A stretch of DNA of 38,983 nucleotides from Desulfuromonadaceae bacterium (GCA_019429445.1 JAHYIW010000027.1:1-38983), one strand, 5' to 3'. Counted from the stretch's first letter, positions 1 to 6,899 are shown. The notes: generated by a model from the letters alone, not told the origin. Made by a program: numbers and translations.

Positions 1-39
1 ACGGGCGTTTTGTGCTAACTGCCGGATTGGTTTTCTCAT
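1..39 (-). CDS. 5' end of an unidentified gene downstream of hsdS (partial)
   Basis: An ATG at 39-37 overlaps the hsdS stop codon as ATGA, and the frame stays open for 13 codons (MRKPIRQLAQNAR) to the window edge. The 4-base stop/start overlap is the same arrangement seen between other genes of this operon, which argues for a real translationally coupled gene. Nothing in 13 residues identifies it. By position it could be hsdR or another accessory gene of the restriction locus, but that is a guess from context only. No strong ribosome binding site is visible inside the end of hsdS. Confidence 0.45.
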   Translation of the reverse strand, partial: MRKPIRQLAQNAR

Positions 40-1400
40 ATCAGGCCGTCCACTTCTGGTTTTGAGGTGTCGGGCTTGGGAAAGCGGAGCAGCAAATCGC
101 GGTAATACTCGTATTGCTTTTGGCGCAATTCGATTTCGCGGGGCAGGCCTTCGCTGATGGAGTTGGTGAGGGTGTCGAATTTGTCGAGGATGGCGACGAT
201 ACGGGATTGTTCTGCGAGTGATTTTTCAGGGTCGTCGGCATAGGGAATAGGTAGCTTGAAGCCTTTTATAATGCTAGAGTTTAGGTCGCCTCTAGCCCCC
301 TGACCAAGCGCCTTAATGTTTTCATAGTTAAAACAAACCCAATGATATACGTAGCTATATAATGCTTTTGCGCTGTCTATTTCCAAACAACCGCAGTGCT
401 GATTGGTTGTTAGCGGTATTTTATTAATTGCAGACCTGCCTGCCGTTGCTCCAGAGATTGCAATTATCACGCAATTTTTAGGAATCCATTTGGCGGATGA
501 ATTTTTCAATGCAGAAAGAGTTACCTTAACCTCCGTTTTTTCAATGTCAGAAAACTTAACCTCTTGGGTTCTTAGCCATGGAATCTCACCGCCTTCATAA
601 TATTCTGGTTTACCAGCTGTTGGGGTTCCACCTGAATACCATTTTTTAGTTACATCCCCCAACGTCTTCCACTCCACCTGCCTTTTGTCACCCTGCGCGA
701 AGTCGCAGGGTCCAGTGGATTCCGCGACTTCGCGCGGAATGACGGGGTCTTCAAAGCTCAACAACTGGTCACGATAGTAGTTGTATTGTTTTTTGCGGGC
801 GGTCAGCTCGGCGGTCAGCTCGGCGGTCAGCTCGGCGGTCAGCTCGGTGAATGCGTCCAGAATACGGACGATTTCGGCTTGGATTTCCAGCGATTTTTCG
901 GGGTTTTCTGGGCAGGGGATGGGAATGGTCAAAGTTTTAATAATGTCTGCGTTCAAATTACTTACAGAACCGCTATTAATTTTACTTAGCCAATAGTTTT
1001 GAACGCTTTTTGAAGCTAGATAGTGATATAGAAAATCTGAGTTTAACTTATCTCCAAACTCGCTAATTGAAGCCCATCCATCATGAATAGCTCCTGTGAT
1101 ATTGAGAATATAGGGTCGACCAAAGCTCATTGAGTTAGAGATGATAAAATCACCCTTATTTAAAACCCTAGATTTTTTAGCACCTTCTTTAGTTATTTTT
1201 TGAGCCGTTTTCTGAACATATTTAAAGCCAGATTCAGTATCACCAATTTTTATCCATGGAACACCGCCTTCATCGTCTGTAATGAATTTAGAAATAGGTC
1301 TAGGCGATGCTCCTCGTTGAATTTTTGCAATTTCTCCGAGCGCCTTCCACTCCACCTCAACCCCATCCAGCAGCTTTTCCATAAAGCGTGTATTATTCAT
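36..1400 (-). CDS. hsdS: Type I restriction-modification specificity subunit HsdS (type IC-like)
   Basis: HsdS gives a type I restriction-modification complex its DNA target. The 454-residue protein has the expected two halves, each a target-recognition domain followed by a conserved helical spacer. The first spacer contains four ELTA/TAEL tetrapeptides followed by ARKKQYNYYRDQLL, and the second has LRQKQYEYYRDLLL. This spacer is typical of the EcoR124/EcoDXXI (type IC) family. I chose the ATG at 1400 because AGGAGG lies six bases upstream; the frame remains open further upstream without a ribosome site. The start overlaps the stop of the BRO-N gene as ATGAATAA, so translation is probably coupled. 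The first recognition domain is clearly AT-rich compared with the rest, a common sign of domain exchange. A 57-bp palindromic element adds 19 in-frame codons just after the first spacer. The DNA target cannot be read from sequence. Confidence 0.93.
   Translation of the reverse strand: MNNTRFMEKLLDGVEVEWKALGEIAKIQRGASPRPISKFITDDEGGVPWIKIGDTESGFKYVQKTAQKITKEGAKKSRVLNKGDFIISNSMSFGRPYILNITGAIHDGWASISEFGDKLNSDFLYHYLASKSVQNYWLSKINSGSVSNLNADIIKTLTIPIPCPENPEKSLEIQAEIVRILDAFTELTAELTAELTAELTARKKQYNYYRDQLLSFEDPVIPREVAESTGPCDFAQGDKRQVEWKTLGDVTKKWYSGGTPTAGKPEYYEGGEIPWLRTQEVKFSDIEKTEVKVTLSALKNSSAKWIPKNCVIIAISGATAGRSAINKIPLTTNQHCGCLEIDSAKALYSYVYHWVCFNYENIKALGQGARGDLNSSIIKGFKLPIPYADDPEKSLAEQSRIVAILDKFDTLTNSISEGLPREIELRQKQYEYYRDLLLRFPKPDTSKPEVDGLI
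687..743. repeat. REP-like palindromic element inserted in frame inside hsdS
   Basis: The 57 bp form an imperfect palindrome: two 23-base arms (687-709 and 721-743) around an 11-base centre, with 18 Watson-Crick pairs and two G-T pairs between the arms. Each arm can also fold alone, with stems ccctgcg/cgcaggg and ttccgcg/cgcggaa, giving the double-hairpin form of REP-like elements. The length is exactly 19 codons, so the hsdS frame is preserved; the peptide begins VIPREVAEST. It sits right after the first conserved spacer and before the second recognition domain, where added length may be tolerated. The base composition differs sharply from the AT-rich recognition-domain DNA nearby. That it is a dispersed mobile element is inference; no second copy is in this window. 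Confidence 0.7.
798..845 (-). repeat. Four perfect tandem copies of a 12-bp repeat encoding the HsdS TAEL spacer
   Basis: The unit ggcggtcagctc (plus strand) is repeated at 798-809, 810-821, 822-833 and 834-845 without a mismatch. On the coding strand each copy encodes Glu-Leu-Thr-Ala, giving (ELTA)4 in the central helical spacer of HsdS. In the EcoR124 family, two versus three TAEL repeats lengthen the nonspecific gap of the target from 6 to 7 bp (established knowledge). Perfect short tandem repeats are prone to slippage, and each 12-bp change keeps the frame, so this is a plausible site of specificity switching. Confidence 0.93.
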
Positions 1401-2247
1401 GGATATCCTCCTGACTGTGATCAGGCAGATGCAGCATGCTTGCATCTTTGGCATTCAGGGGAGAAACCACCTTTTTCAAGGTTTTGGACTCCAGCTCCAA
1501 GCGTGCGTTTCGGGCCACCTCGCCGCCTTGCCGTGCCACCTTTTTGTGCGCTTGAAATGAATCAGGATCGGTCACTTCGGAAATTTCCTTGGTGGAGATT
1601 TCAGCGAGCATGTTCAGCACCAGCTCTTTGTTGGTCATGTTGTCGCGCAGGTTTTCCTTTTTTAATCCCTTGAATTTTTTGTACTCTCTGGCCGTCTTGT
1701 CCGCCCAGGTTTGATAAATGATGTCGGTGAGTGTGGCAAACTGTACGCCTTCCTCCAGGCCGTGCTTTTTCCATTCATCAGTGAGTTCTTTACGGATTTC
1801 AATGGATTTTAATCGCTGGTTGATCCAGTTGTCCGAATAACCCAGGCGCTTGTAGTCTTTCATCGCCTGTTCAATCGAGAGTTCAGGATCCTGAATCTGG
1901 TCGATGCGTTCGCTGGCGACCTGTGCCATCCACAGTTTGAACGGCTCAGCTTTAGGTGAAGGAATGGATTGGATCAGGCGAAAAAGCTGTTCGGTATGGG
2001 CACAATCGGTTTTTCGCATTTTGCCGTCAGCCGCCTGCATTTTGAAAGCGTGACAATCTGTCACGGTTTGATTTCCCTCTTTTTTCAGGCGTTCTTTGAG
2101 TTTGCGCCAATACGCTGTCGGGTTCACGCTGTCCGTCAATACGGCAACCACGTCAACGATGGAAAAATACCACTCTTCCGTTGCATCATCCCACAACGAA
2201 CGAATCGTGCGATCTTCAAAAGCTTTTATGGTCTCTTTGTTACTCAT
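1393..2247 (-). CDS. BRO-N / DinD-like protein encoded inside the restriction-modification operon
   Basis: The 284-residue protein starts with a region (about residues 8-110) that looks like the BRO-N fold found in viral BRO proteins, phage antirepressors and DinD-like proteins: IRSLWDDATEEWYFSIVDVVAVL followed at a short distance by NPTAYWRKLKERL. The rest is charged and probably helical, with no catalytic motif I recognise. BRO-N domains are generally DNA-binding; the role of this protein next to a methylase is unknown. Its ATG overlaps the rhuM stop as ATGA, and its own stop overlaps the hsdS start by 8 bases, so it is an integral operon member rather than a later insertion. Assignment rests on motif recognition without a database search. 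Confidence 0.72.
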   Translation of the reverse strand: MSNKETIKAFEDRTIRSLWDDATEEWYFSIVDVVAVLTDSVNPTAYWRKLKERLKKEGNQTVTDCHAFKMQAADGKMRKTDCAHTEQLFRLIQSIPSPKAEPFKLWMAQVASERIDQIQDPELSIEQAMKDYKRLGYSDNWINQRLKSIEIRKELTDEWKKHGLEEGVQFATLTDIIYQTWADKTAREYKKFKGLKKENLRDNMTNKELVLNMLAEISTKEISEVTDPDSFQAHKKVARQGGEVARNARLELESKTLKKVVSPLNAKDASMLHLPDHSQEDIHE

Positions 2248-3254
2248 GCGTCACCGCCTTTTTTACGGCTCTCTTTTCTTGCCTGTTTTTCCAGTGAAGC
2301 AATGGTTTTCAGGTAGTCTTTTTCCACATTGTCCAGTGTTTTGGCTTTGTATTTCTGGTATTCCAGCTTGGCTTTGTTTGCTGCTTGGGAATGCGAGATG
2401 TTGCCGGCATTGTCCAGTACCTTGCGCCCGGTGGAGTTCAGGATGTTGTCCAGCTCGCGAACATAATCGGCCATACGCATTTCTCGCTCTTCAATGGCGT
2501 TCAATTCAGCCAGATCAAAATACGCAGAAACCAGGTTGTTGAGCACCCGCAATTCCTGCTCGCTGAGGTAGTTTTTGGCAATCATGGCTTCGACCTGTGT
2601 GGGCTGGCTGCCTTTGAAACTGCTTAAGCCCGCAAAGGGTTTATCGCTATCCACGCGCAGGTAGATGACTTCTCTGGCGGTATGGCCGTGAGCGGCATAG
2701 TGCAGTTTGTTTTGTACGATTTTAAAAAACGTGAGGCTTTGCTCGCTATCGGGGGTGTAGTCTGTTGCGGTGGCGTAGAGGTCGAGCACTTGACGGTACA
2801 TCACTTTTTCACTGGAGCGAATATCGCGAATGCGACCCAGCAATTCTTTCCAGTAATTTCCACCACCGAGGTTTTTCAGGCGCTCGTCATTCAAGGAAAA
2901 ACCTTTTTCCAGGTATTCCTTCAAAACAGTGGACGCATAGCGCCTGAATTGCACGCCACGCACCGAACGTACACGATAACCGACTGCCAGAATCACATCG
3001 AGGTTATAGAGTGCAATCGTGCGTGAAACCTCGCGCTCGCCTTCTTTTTGAACTGTCAACTGCTGGTTGACAGTTGCTTTTTCGTTCAGCTCCTGGTCGT
3101 CAAAAATGGCCTGAACGTGCTTGCTGATATTTTGTTTGGTAGTTTGAAAAAGCTCTGCAATTTCTAATTGAGACAACCAAACCGTGCCGTTTTCCAGGCG
3201 TAAATCAATTTTGGTCGTGCCGTCTTCGGTGGTGTAAATAATGACATCGCTCAT
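2244..3254 (-). CDS. RhuM-family protein
   Basis: This 336-residue protein matches the virulence RhuM family by its N-terminal pattern, VWLSQLEIAELFQTTKQNISKHVQ, which looks like a helix-turn-helix, and by the hallmark LDVILAVGYRVRSVRG followed by FRRYASTVLKEYLEKGF. The C-terminal third is rich in Lys and Glu and probably helical. The family was named from Salmonella; its biochemical role is not established, and members are often found within or beside type I restriction loci. The gene begins 3 bases after hsdM ends and its stop overlaps the next start as ATGA. It could regulate or modulate the restriction system, but that is inference from position. Confidence 0.82.
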   Translation of the reverse strand: MSDVIIYTTEDGTTKIDLRLENGTVWLSQLEIAELFQTTKQNISKHVQAIFDDQELNEKATVNQQLTVQKEGEREVSRTIALYNLDVILAVGYRVRSVRGVQFRRYASTVLKEYLEKGFSLNDERLKNLGGGNYWKELLGRIRDIRSSEKVMYRQVLDLYATATDYTPDSEQSLTFFKIVQNKLHYAAHGHTAREVIYLRVDSDKPFAGLSSFKGSQPTQVEAMIAKNYLSEQELRVLNNLVSAYFDLAELNAIEEREMRMADYVRELDNILNSTGRKVLDNAGNISHSQAANKAKLEYQKYKAKTLDNVEKDYLKTIASLEKQARKESRKKGGDA

Positions 3255-3257
3255 GCC

Positions 3258-4808
3258 TTAAGCCCCCTCGTCTTCAATCTCCGCCACGATGGCATCAATC
3301 TCCACGCGAAGTTTGTCGATCCTGGCGACGGTGGTTTTCAGTTCGGCATTGAGCTGGGAAATATCCACTATTTCGCGATTGTCTTTGGCTTCGACGTAGC
3401 TGCTCACCGACAGGTTGTAGTCGTTGGCGGCGACCTGCTCAAAGGGTACGGATTTGGCGAGGTGATCGACATTGGCTTTGCTGTCGAACGCCTGCATGAT
3501 CTGTTCGATGTGGCTATCTGTGAGGATGTTGGTATTGGTCTCTTTTTTAAACAGGCCGCTGGCATCAATAAACTGGGTGTTGGTATCGGTTTTGTGTTTG
3601 GAGAGCACCAGAATAGTCACCGCGATGGTGGTGCCAAAAAACAGGTTGGGCGCGAGGGAGATCACGGTTTCGACATAGTTGTTATCCACCAGATATTGAC
3701 GGATTTTGGCTTCAGCACCGCCACGGTAAAAAATACCGGGAAAGCAGACAATGGCTGCTCGGCCTTTGCTGGATAAATAACTTAAAGCATGTAGTACAAA
3801 GGCAAAGTCAGCTTTTGACTTGGGCGCGAGCACTCCGGCTGGGGCAAAGCGATCATCATTAATCAGGGTGGGGTCGTCTGCGCCGATCCATTTCACCGAA
3901 TAAGGCGGATTGGAGACGATGGCGTCGAAGGGTTTGTCGTCGCCAAAATGCGGATCTCGCAGTGTATCACCCAACTGGATATTGAACTTATCGTAGTTGA
4001 TGTTGTGCAAAAACATGTTCATCCGCGCCAGGTTGTAAGTGGTGTGGTTGATCTCCTGCCCCCAAAAACCGTCTTCAATGATGTGGGCGTCAAAATGTTT
4101 TTTGGCTTGCAGCAGCAACGAACCGGAACCACAGGCCGGGTCATAGATTTTATTGACGCTTTTCTGTTTGTGCATGGCGAGCTGCGCAATCAGCCTGGAG
4201 ACGTGTTGCGGAGTGAAAAACTCACCACCCGATTTACCGGCATTGGCGGCGTAGTTGGAGATGAGAAACTCATAGGCATCACCGAACAGGTCGATATGGT
4301 TGCCTTCAAAATCACCAAAATCGAGCCCAGCCACGCCTTTGAGCACAGCCGCCAAACGTGTGTTCTTGTCTTTCACCGTATTGCCCAGGCGGTTGCTGGT
4401 GGTATCAAAATCGGCAAACAGGCCTTTGATGTCCGGTTCAGAGGGGTAGCCATTGGCGGAAGATTCAATCGCAGCAAAGATGGCGGCGAGATCCGTATTC
4501 AGGCTCTCGTTGGTGTTGGCATCTTTGGCGATATTAGCAAACAATTGGCTGGGGTAGATGAAGTAGCCCTTGGTTTTAATGGCATCGTCTTTGATCTCCG
4601 GGGTGATAACGTTGTCGGCAAGCGCCGCATAATTGATGCTGTCGTCATCGGCCTCAATATAGCTGGCAAAGTTTTCACTGATAAAGCGATAAAACAAGGT
4701 GCCGAGTACATACTGTTTAAAATCCCAGCCATCCACTGAGCCTCGTACATCGTTGGCGATTGACCAGATTTGGCGTTGCAGGGCGGCGCGTTGTTGGGTA
4801 CTTGTCAT
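3258..4808 (-). CDS. hsdM: Type I restriction-modification DNA methyltransferase subunit HsdM
   Basis: HsdM is the adenine-N6 methyltransferase subunit of a type I system and pairs with HsdS to methylate the target. The 516-residue protein shows the type IC N-terminus ([21 protein letters not shown], residues 11-31), the S-adenosylmethionine motif DPACGSG at 223-229 and the catalytic NPPY at 300-303 (in SNPPYSVKW). Length fits the EcoR124 type. The ATG at 4808 is preferred, preceded by aggaataacacc; an upstream extension of 24 codons has no ribosome site. It is the first gene of a minus-strand operon hsdM-rhuM-broN-hsdS. No obvious sigma-70 promoter is visible in the 259 bp upstream, so its promoter is unresolved. 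The restriction subunit gene hsdR is not in the window. Confidence 0.96.
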   Translation of the reverse strand: MTSTQQRAALQRQIWSIANDVRGSVDGWDFKQYVLGTLFYRFISENFASYIEADDDSINYAALADNVITPEIKDDAIKTKGYFIYPSQLFANIAKDANTNESLNTDLAAIFAAIESSANGYPSEPDIKGLFADFDTTSNRLGNTVKDKNTRLAAVLKGVAGLDFGDFEGNHIDLFGDAYEFLISNYAANAGKSGGEFFTPQHVSRLIAQLAMHKQKSVNKIYDPACGSGSLLLQAKKHFDAHIIEDGFWGQEINHTTYNLARMNMFLHNINYDKFNIQLGDTLRDPHFGDDKPFDAIVSNPPYSVKWIGADDPTLINDDRFAPAGVLAPKSKADFAFVLHALSYLSSKGRAAIVCFPGIFYRGGAEAKIRQYLVDNNYVETVISLAPNLFFGTTIAVTILVLSKHKTDTNTQFIDASGLFKKETNTNILTDSHIEQIMQAFDSKANVDHLAKSVPFEQVAANDYNLSVSSYVEAKDNREIVDISQLNAELKTTVARIDKLRVEIDAIVAEIEDEGA

Positions 4809-5067
4809 GGTGTTATTCCTGTTTTGATACATTTTGACTGGTAAGCAGTTCACAAAAACTATTGAATCTACAAATGCCACTTTTTATGTTTCATCAAACA
4901 AACTCAACATCTGCACAATTAGGTGATTGAGTCCATGCCACGACAAAATTAAGGGAATTATTACATTTTCTTATCCTGAATTTGCCGTTTTCATGTTCCG
5001 TGCGCAGCAAAACGTGTAGCAAATTTTTACCTGATATTCCGCAATGTTGCAAAATATCTAATATATT

Positions 5068-5739
5068 CTACTGCTCCAGTAACTTCCTGGCTAAACTATG
5101 CAGCTCCGAGTTGGCGAGTGCAACCACTTTCTTTTTCACTGTTCGGGAATAATATTCCTGCTCCGTCTTAGTCAGAGGGTCGCCCTCCAGCTTCTTCCTG
5201 AACAGCTCCTTCTGTTTTGGGGAGAAGACCTGTGACAGGGCATATTCCAGCGAGAACTCTTCGTAACGGTCCTTGCGTCTCCGGTCTTTTTCGACTTTCT
5301 CTTCATAGTACAGTTCAAACAGACCCCTGACTCGCCCGGGATCGCATTCCTCGTTCATCCAATCTGGCGTCTGGTAGCGGGCCAGGGCATTGCGCCAGGT
5401 CTTTACCCGACTCATATCGTCAGCGGAGAAGTTTTTCTTTAGCTTGCTCAACCATGAAAATGTCAGCTTGTAATAAGCATAGACTGCGGTCGAAAGTAAT
5501 ACGAGTCGGTGGTAGCGTTCCTTCAGGTCATCTGTGGAAAGTTGCCGTTCAACCTGGCTAGAATCAAACTGGTAGCTTTCTCCTGCATTGGCCAGAAGGA
5601 CGGGAAACCCTTCCCATAGACGGGTATCGTTACTCTTGACTACTTCGGCCAAGGTCTCGTTCACATCCAACTCTTCGCTCGGCTCGAACATCGGAAATCC
5701 GAGTTTGGAGAGACTTTTGAGGAGTTTGTCGTCAGTCAT
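5068..5739 (-). CDS. Uncharacterised 223-residue protein in the selC-side accessory block
   Basis: I do not recognise this protein. It has an acidic N-terminal part (GFPMFEPSEELDVNETLAEVVKSNDTRLWEGFPVLL), an aromatic-rich middle (YHRLVLLSTAVYAYYKLTFSWLSKL, about residues 75-100, which could be an amphipathic helix) and a basic, charged C-terminal part with LTKTEQEYYSRTVKKKVVALANSELH. The last segment could be a helix-turn-helix like motif. There is no signal peptide or clear membrane span. A ribosome site (gggaagg) lies 8 bases before the ATG. The gene overlaps a 34-codon upstream frame as ATGACTGA, so the two are probably coupled, and both lie behind a strong promoter with three phased palindromes. 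It may be a defence or toxin-antitoxin type component by neighbourhood, but that is speculation. Confidence 0.8.
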   Translation of the reverse strand: MTDDKLLKSLSKLGFPMFEPSEELDVNETLAEVVKSNDTRLWEGFPVLLANAGESYQFDSSQVERQLSTDDLKERYHRLVLLSTAVYAYYKLTFSWLSKLKKNFSADDMSRVKTWRNALARYQTPDWMNEECDPGRVRGLFELYYEEKVEKDRRRKDRYEEFSLEYALSQVFSPKQKELFRKKLEGDPLTKTEQEYYSRTVKKKVVALANSELHSLARKLLEQ

Positions 5740-5836
5740 TATTTATACCTTCCCTTAGTAGTGACAGGAAGTGGTCTATGTTTGGGCGTAAGCGTTCTTC
5801 GGCGACGTCATAGCTGACCATTTTCGAGGAGTTCAT
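5732..5836 (-). CDS. Small 34-residue leader or partner frame upstream of the 223-residue gene
   Basis: An ATG at 5836 opens a 34-codon frame (starting MNSSKMVSYDVAEERLRP) that ends in TGA at 5734-5732, overlapping the next gene's ATG by 8 bases. It is the first frame after the predicted transcription start near 5905. A weak ribosome site (agg) sits 10 bases upstream. It could be a regulatory leader peptide, a small antitoxin-like partner, or the leftover C-terminus of a larger deleted gene such as a nucleotidyltransferase; the sequence alone does not decide. The overlap pattern resembles the one between broN and hsdS and supports translation. Confidence 0.5.
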   Translation of the reverse strand: MNSSKMVSYDVAEERLRPNIDHFLSLLREGINND

Positions 5837-5858
5837 TTTTATCTAACCTGTATTTAGT

Positions 5859-5920
5859 TTGTACCATTTTGTGCAAGTCCTTGTACTTAAATATACAAAC
5901 ATTTGTACAAATATATACAA
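5859..5920. promoter_or_regulatory. Three 18-bp palindromic operators in exact 22-bp phase
   Basis: Three inverted repeats of the form TTGTA-N8-TACAA lie at 5903-5920 (ttgtacaaatatatacaa), 5881-5898 (ttgtacttaaatatacaa) and 5859-5876 (ttgtaccattttgtgcaa, one arm base changed). Starts are 22 bp apart, about two helical turns, so a dimeric regulator would bind three sites on one face of the DNA. The promoter-proximal site contains the predicted -10 box and a second perfect 12-bp palindrome (5901-5912), so binding should repress the minus-strand operon. The regulator is not identified; it could be either product of the downstream pair or a protein encoded elsewhere. Confidence 0.72.
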
Positions 5921-5940
5921 TATTAGTTTTACAGTGTCAA
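5912..5940 (-). promoter_or_regulatory. Near-consensus sigma-70 promoter for the 34/223-residue gene pair
   Basis: On the minus strand TTGACA (5940-5935) is followed by a 17-base spacer and TATATA (5917-5912). Transcription would start near 5905 and run into the three TTGTA-N8-TACAA palindromes. No other gene lies between it and the 34-codon frame, so it most likely serves that pair. Confidence 0.72.
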
Positions 5941-6063
5941 GTGAACAATAAATTCCCCAAAAGATGCGCTCCGCCCAGTAAGAGTGGAGCGTTTGAAGTG
6001 ATTTGGTTGCGGGAATAGCTACATGACAAGCGGTGATTTTCGTAAAAATAAGGAGCGGAAAAT

Positions 6064-6105
6064 AAAAACGGGGACTCAGCAAAATCTTGCTGAGGCCCCG
6101 TTTTT
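6064..6105 (-). terminator. Strong, bidirectional intrinsic terminator after selC
   Basis: A 19-bp stem with one mismatch (6064-6082 pairing with 6087-6105, loop 6083-6086) begins with an A run and ends with a T run, so it works on either strand. It lies nine bases past the CCA end of selC and probably ends the yedF-selC transcript; in the other direction it would insulate selC from the accessory block. Confidence 0.9.
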
Positions 6106-6113
6106 ATTGGTAT

Positions 6114-6209
6114 TGGCGGGAGCAGATGGGAATCGAACCCACCGGGGACGGGATACGCCCCCCACCGGTTTTGAAGACCGGGCGTGGCACCAGATCACGA
6201 ACTGCTCCC
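6114..6209 (-). tRNA. selC: tRNA-Sec (anticodon TCA)
   Basis: The minus strand carries a 96-base tRNA with an 8-bp acceptor stem (GGGAGCAG with CTGCTCCC), a long variable arm, the T-loop GGTTCGATTCC and an encoded CCA (6116-6114). The anticodon TCA is at 6174-6172 in the loop CTTCAAA. The long acceptor stem, the long variable arm and the UGA-reading anticodon identify selenocysteine tRNA. The gene follows yedF by 11 bases on the same strand and probably shares its transcript. selC is a well-known insertion site for genomic islands, and the restriction block begins just beyond its 3' end, although no integrase or duplicated tRNA end is visible here. Confidence 0.97.
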
Positions 6210-6220
6210 GTAACGAGGAT

Positions 6221-6805
6221 TTAAAGCCGGATCACCCGTCCCGCCTGATGCAAAGTTTCAACGGTTTCGAGCAGGTTGCCGATCCGGCCGACAGCCAGTT
6301 GGTCCTTGATGCCGTAAAATTCCAGACAGAGACCACAAGAGGCGATATCGACCCCGTTGCTGGACAGGGTGTTGAGTGTCGACAGTAGATCGGAACCGGT
6401 GACGGTGAGCTTGACTCCGCCATTGACGAACAGGATGGTGTCCGGATGCGTTGTGGCATCAATCAGGGTCATCAGAAAATTTTTCAGCAGAATGTGACCG
6501 AGTTCATCACTGCCGCTGCCGAGGGTTTCGCCGGTAACGAAAAGAACGGTTTTGCCCGGCGCGGCGGTGGTTGCGGTGGCGACGGCGTGGCTGCCGGAAA
6601 AGGTTAAATGGAGGGTGTAGCTGCCGTTTGTCTCGTCCGTTGCAACCTCGTAACCAAGGCTTTGTGCGAGGCGACTGACATTCTCACGTGCCGACGCATC
6701 GGCGACCAGGACAGTCAGACTGTTCCCCGGTTCAGCCAGTAGCTGCTTGCGGGTTTCGATCACCGGGGTGGGGCATTGCCAGTTGCGACAGTCGAGGGTT
6801 TTCAT
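6221..6805 (-). CDS. yedF: Selenium metabolism protein YedF (TusA-like plus DsrE-like domains)
   Basis: The 194-residue protein has an N-terminal TusA/SirA domain with the CPxP motif (CPTP, residues 11-14) and a C-terminal DsrE-like region with CGLC at 157-160 followed by LEFYGI. This two-domain form is the selenium-associated YedF family, thought to handle selenium or sulfur as a persulfide or perselenide carrier; the exact reaction is not established. The ATG at 6805 is chosen because AAAGGGA lies five bases upstream; the ATG two codons earlier would touch the ribosome site. It is 11 bases from selC on the same strand and is driven by a good promoter at 6833-6861, so the selenium-linked genes form one unit. 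Confidence 0.93.
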   Translation of the reverse strand: MKTLDCRNWQCPTPVIETRKQLLAEPGNSLTVLVADASARENVSRLAQSLGYEVATDETNGSYTLHLTFSGSHAVATATTAAPGKTVLFVTGETLGSGSDELGHILLKNFLMTLIDATTHPDTILFVNGGVKLTVTGSDLLSTLNTLSSNGVDIASCGLCLEFYGIKDQLAVGRIGNLLETVETLHQAGRVIRL

Positions 6806-6832
6806 GCTCATCCCTTTCTGTAAATCGCGGTC

Positions 6833-6861
6833 ACTATAACGACTGTGATCGCCAAATGCAA
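6833..6861 (-). promoter_or_regulatory. Sigma-70 promoter for yedF-selC
   Basis: On the minus strand TTGCAT (6861-6856) and TATAGT (6838-6833) are separated by exactly 17 bases. The predicted start near 6826 leaves a leader of about 20 bases before the yedF ATG, which contains the ribosome site. Confidence 0.65.
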
Positions 6862-6880
6862 GATTGCAGGAGAGAGGTGG

Positions 6881-6899
6881 ACAAATAAATATTATTTGT
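6881..6899. promoter_or_regulatory. Perfect AT-rich inverted repeat between divergent genes
   Basis: The sequence acaaataa-ata-ttatttgt is a perfect 8+3+8 palindrome. It lies in the 141-bp gap between yedF (leftward) and the 84-residue gene (rightward), 20 bp upstream of the yedF -35 box. It could be an operator or part of the rightward promoter; no clear -35/-10 pair for the rightward gene was found. Confidence 0.4.

Noticed and set aside
798-845. Plus-strand repeat proteins across the TAEL tract (reading as GQLGGQLG or AVSSAVSS)
   Set aside because: These are other-frame readings of the hsdS spacer repeat and have no independent support.
3948-4739. 263-codon open frame on the plus strand across hsdM
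   Set aside because: It is antisense to the catalytic region of a clear hsdM gene, has no ribosome site or recognisable domain, and follows from the codon pattern of hsdM.
4809-5067. Promoter for hsdM
   Set aside because: Several TTG-rich stretches were tried but none gave a -35/-10 pair with acceptable spacing, so no promoter was called.
5859-5920. CRISPR-like array
   Set aside because: The three units are palindromes of 18 bp with 4-bp gaps; there are no spacers of the right length and no cas genes.
1-6060. Integrase gene or att repeats of a selC island
   Set aside because: I looked for a tyrosine recombinase and for a second copy of the selC 3' end (TTCGATTCCCATCTGCTCCC) and found neither in the window; the island idea rests on context only.
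5843-6082. 79-codon minus-strand frame upstream of the 34-codon gene
   Set aside because: It runs through the promoter and all three operators, has no ribosome site and ends before the gene pair; the region is better explained as regulatory.
6221-6805. Selenocysteine codon in yedF or neighbours
   Set aside because: The yedF motifs use cysteine, and no gene in the window is split by an in-frame TGA followed by matching coding sequence.
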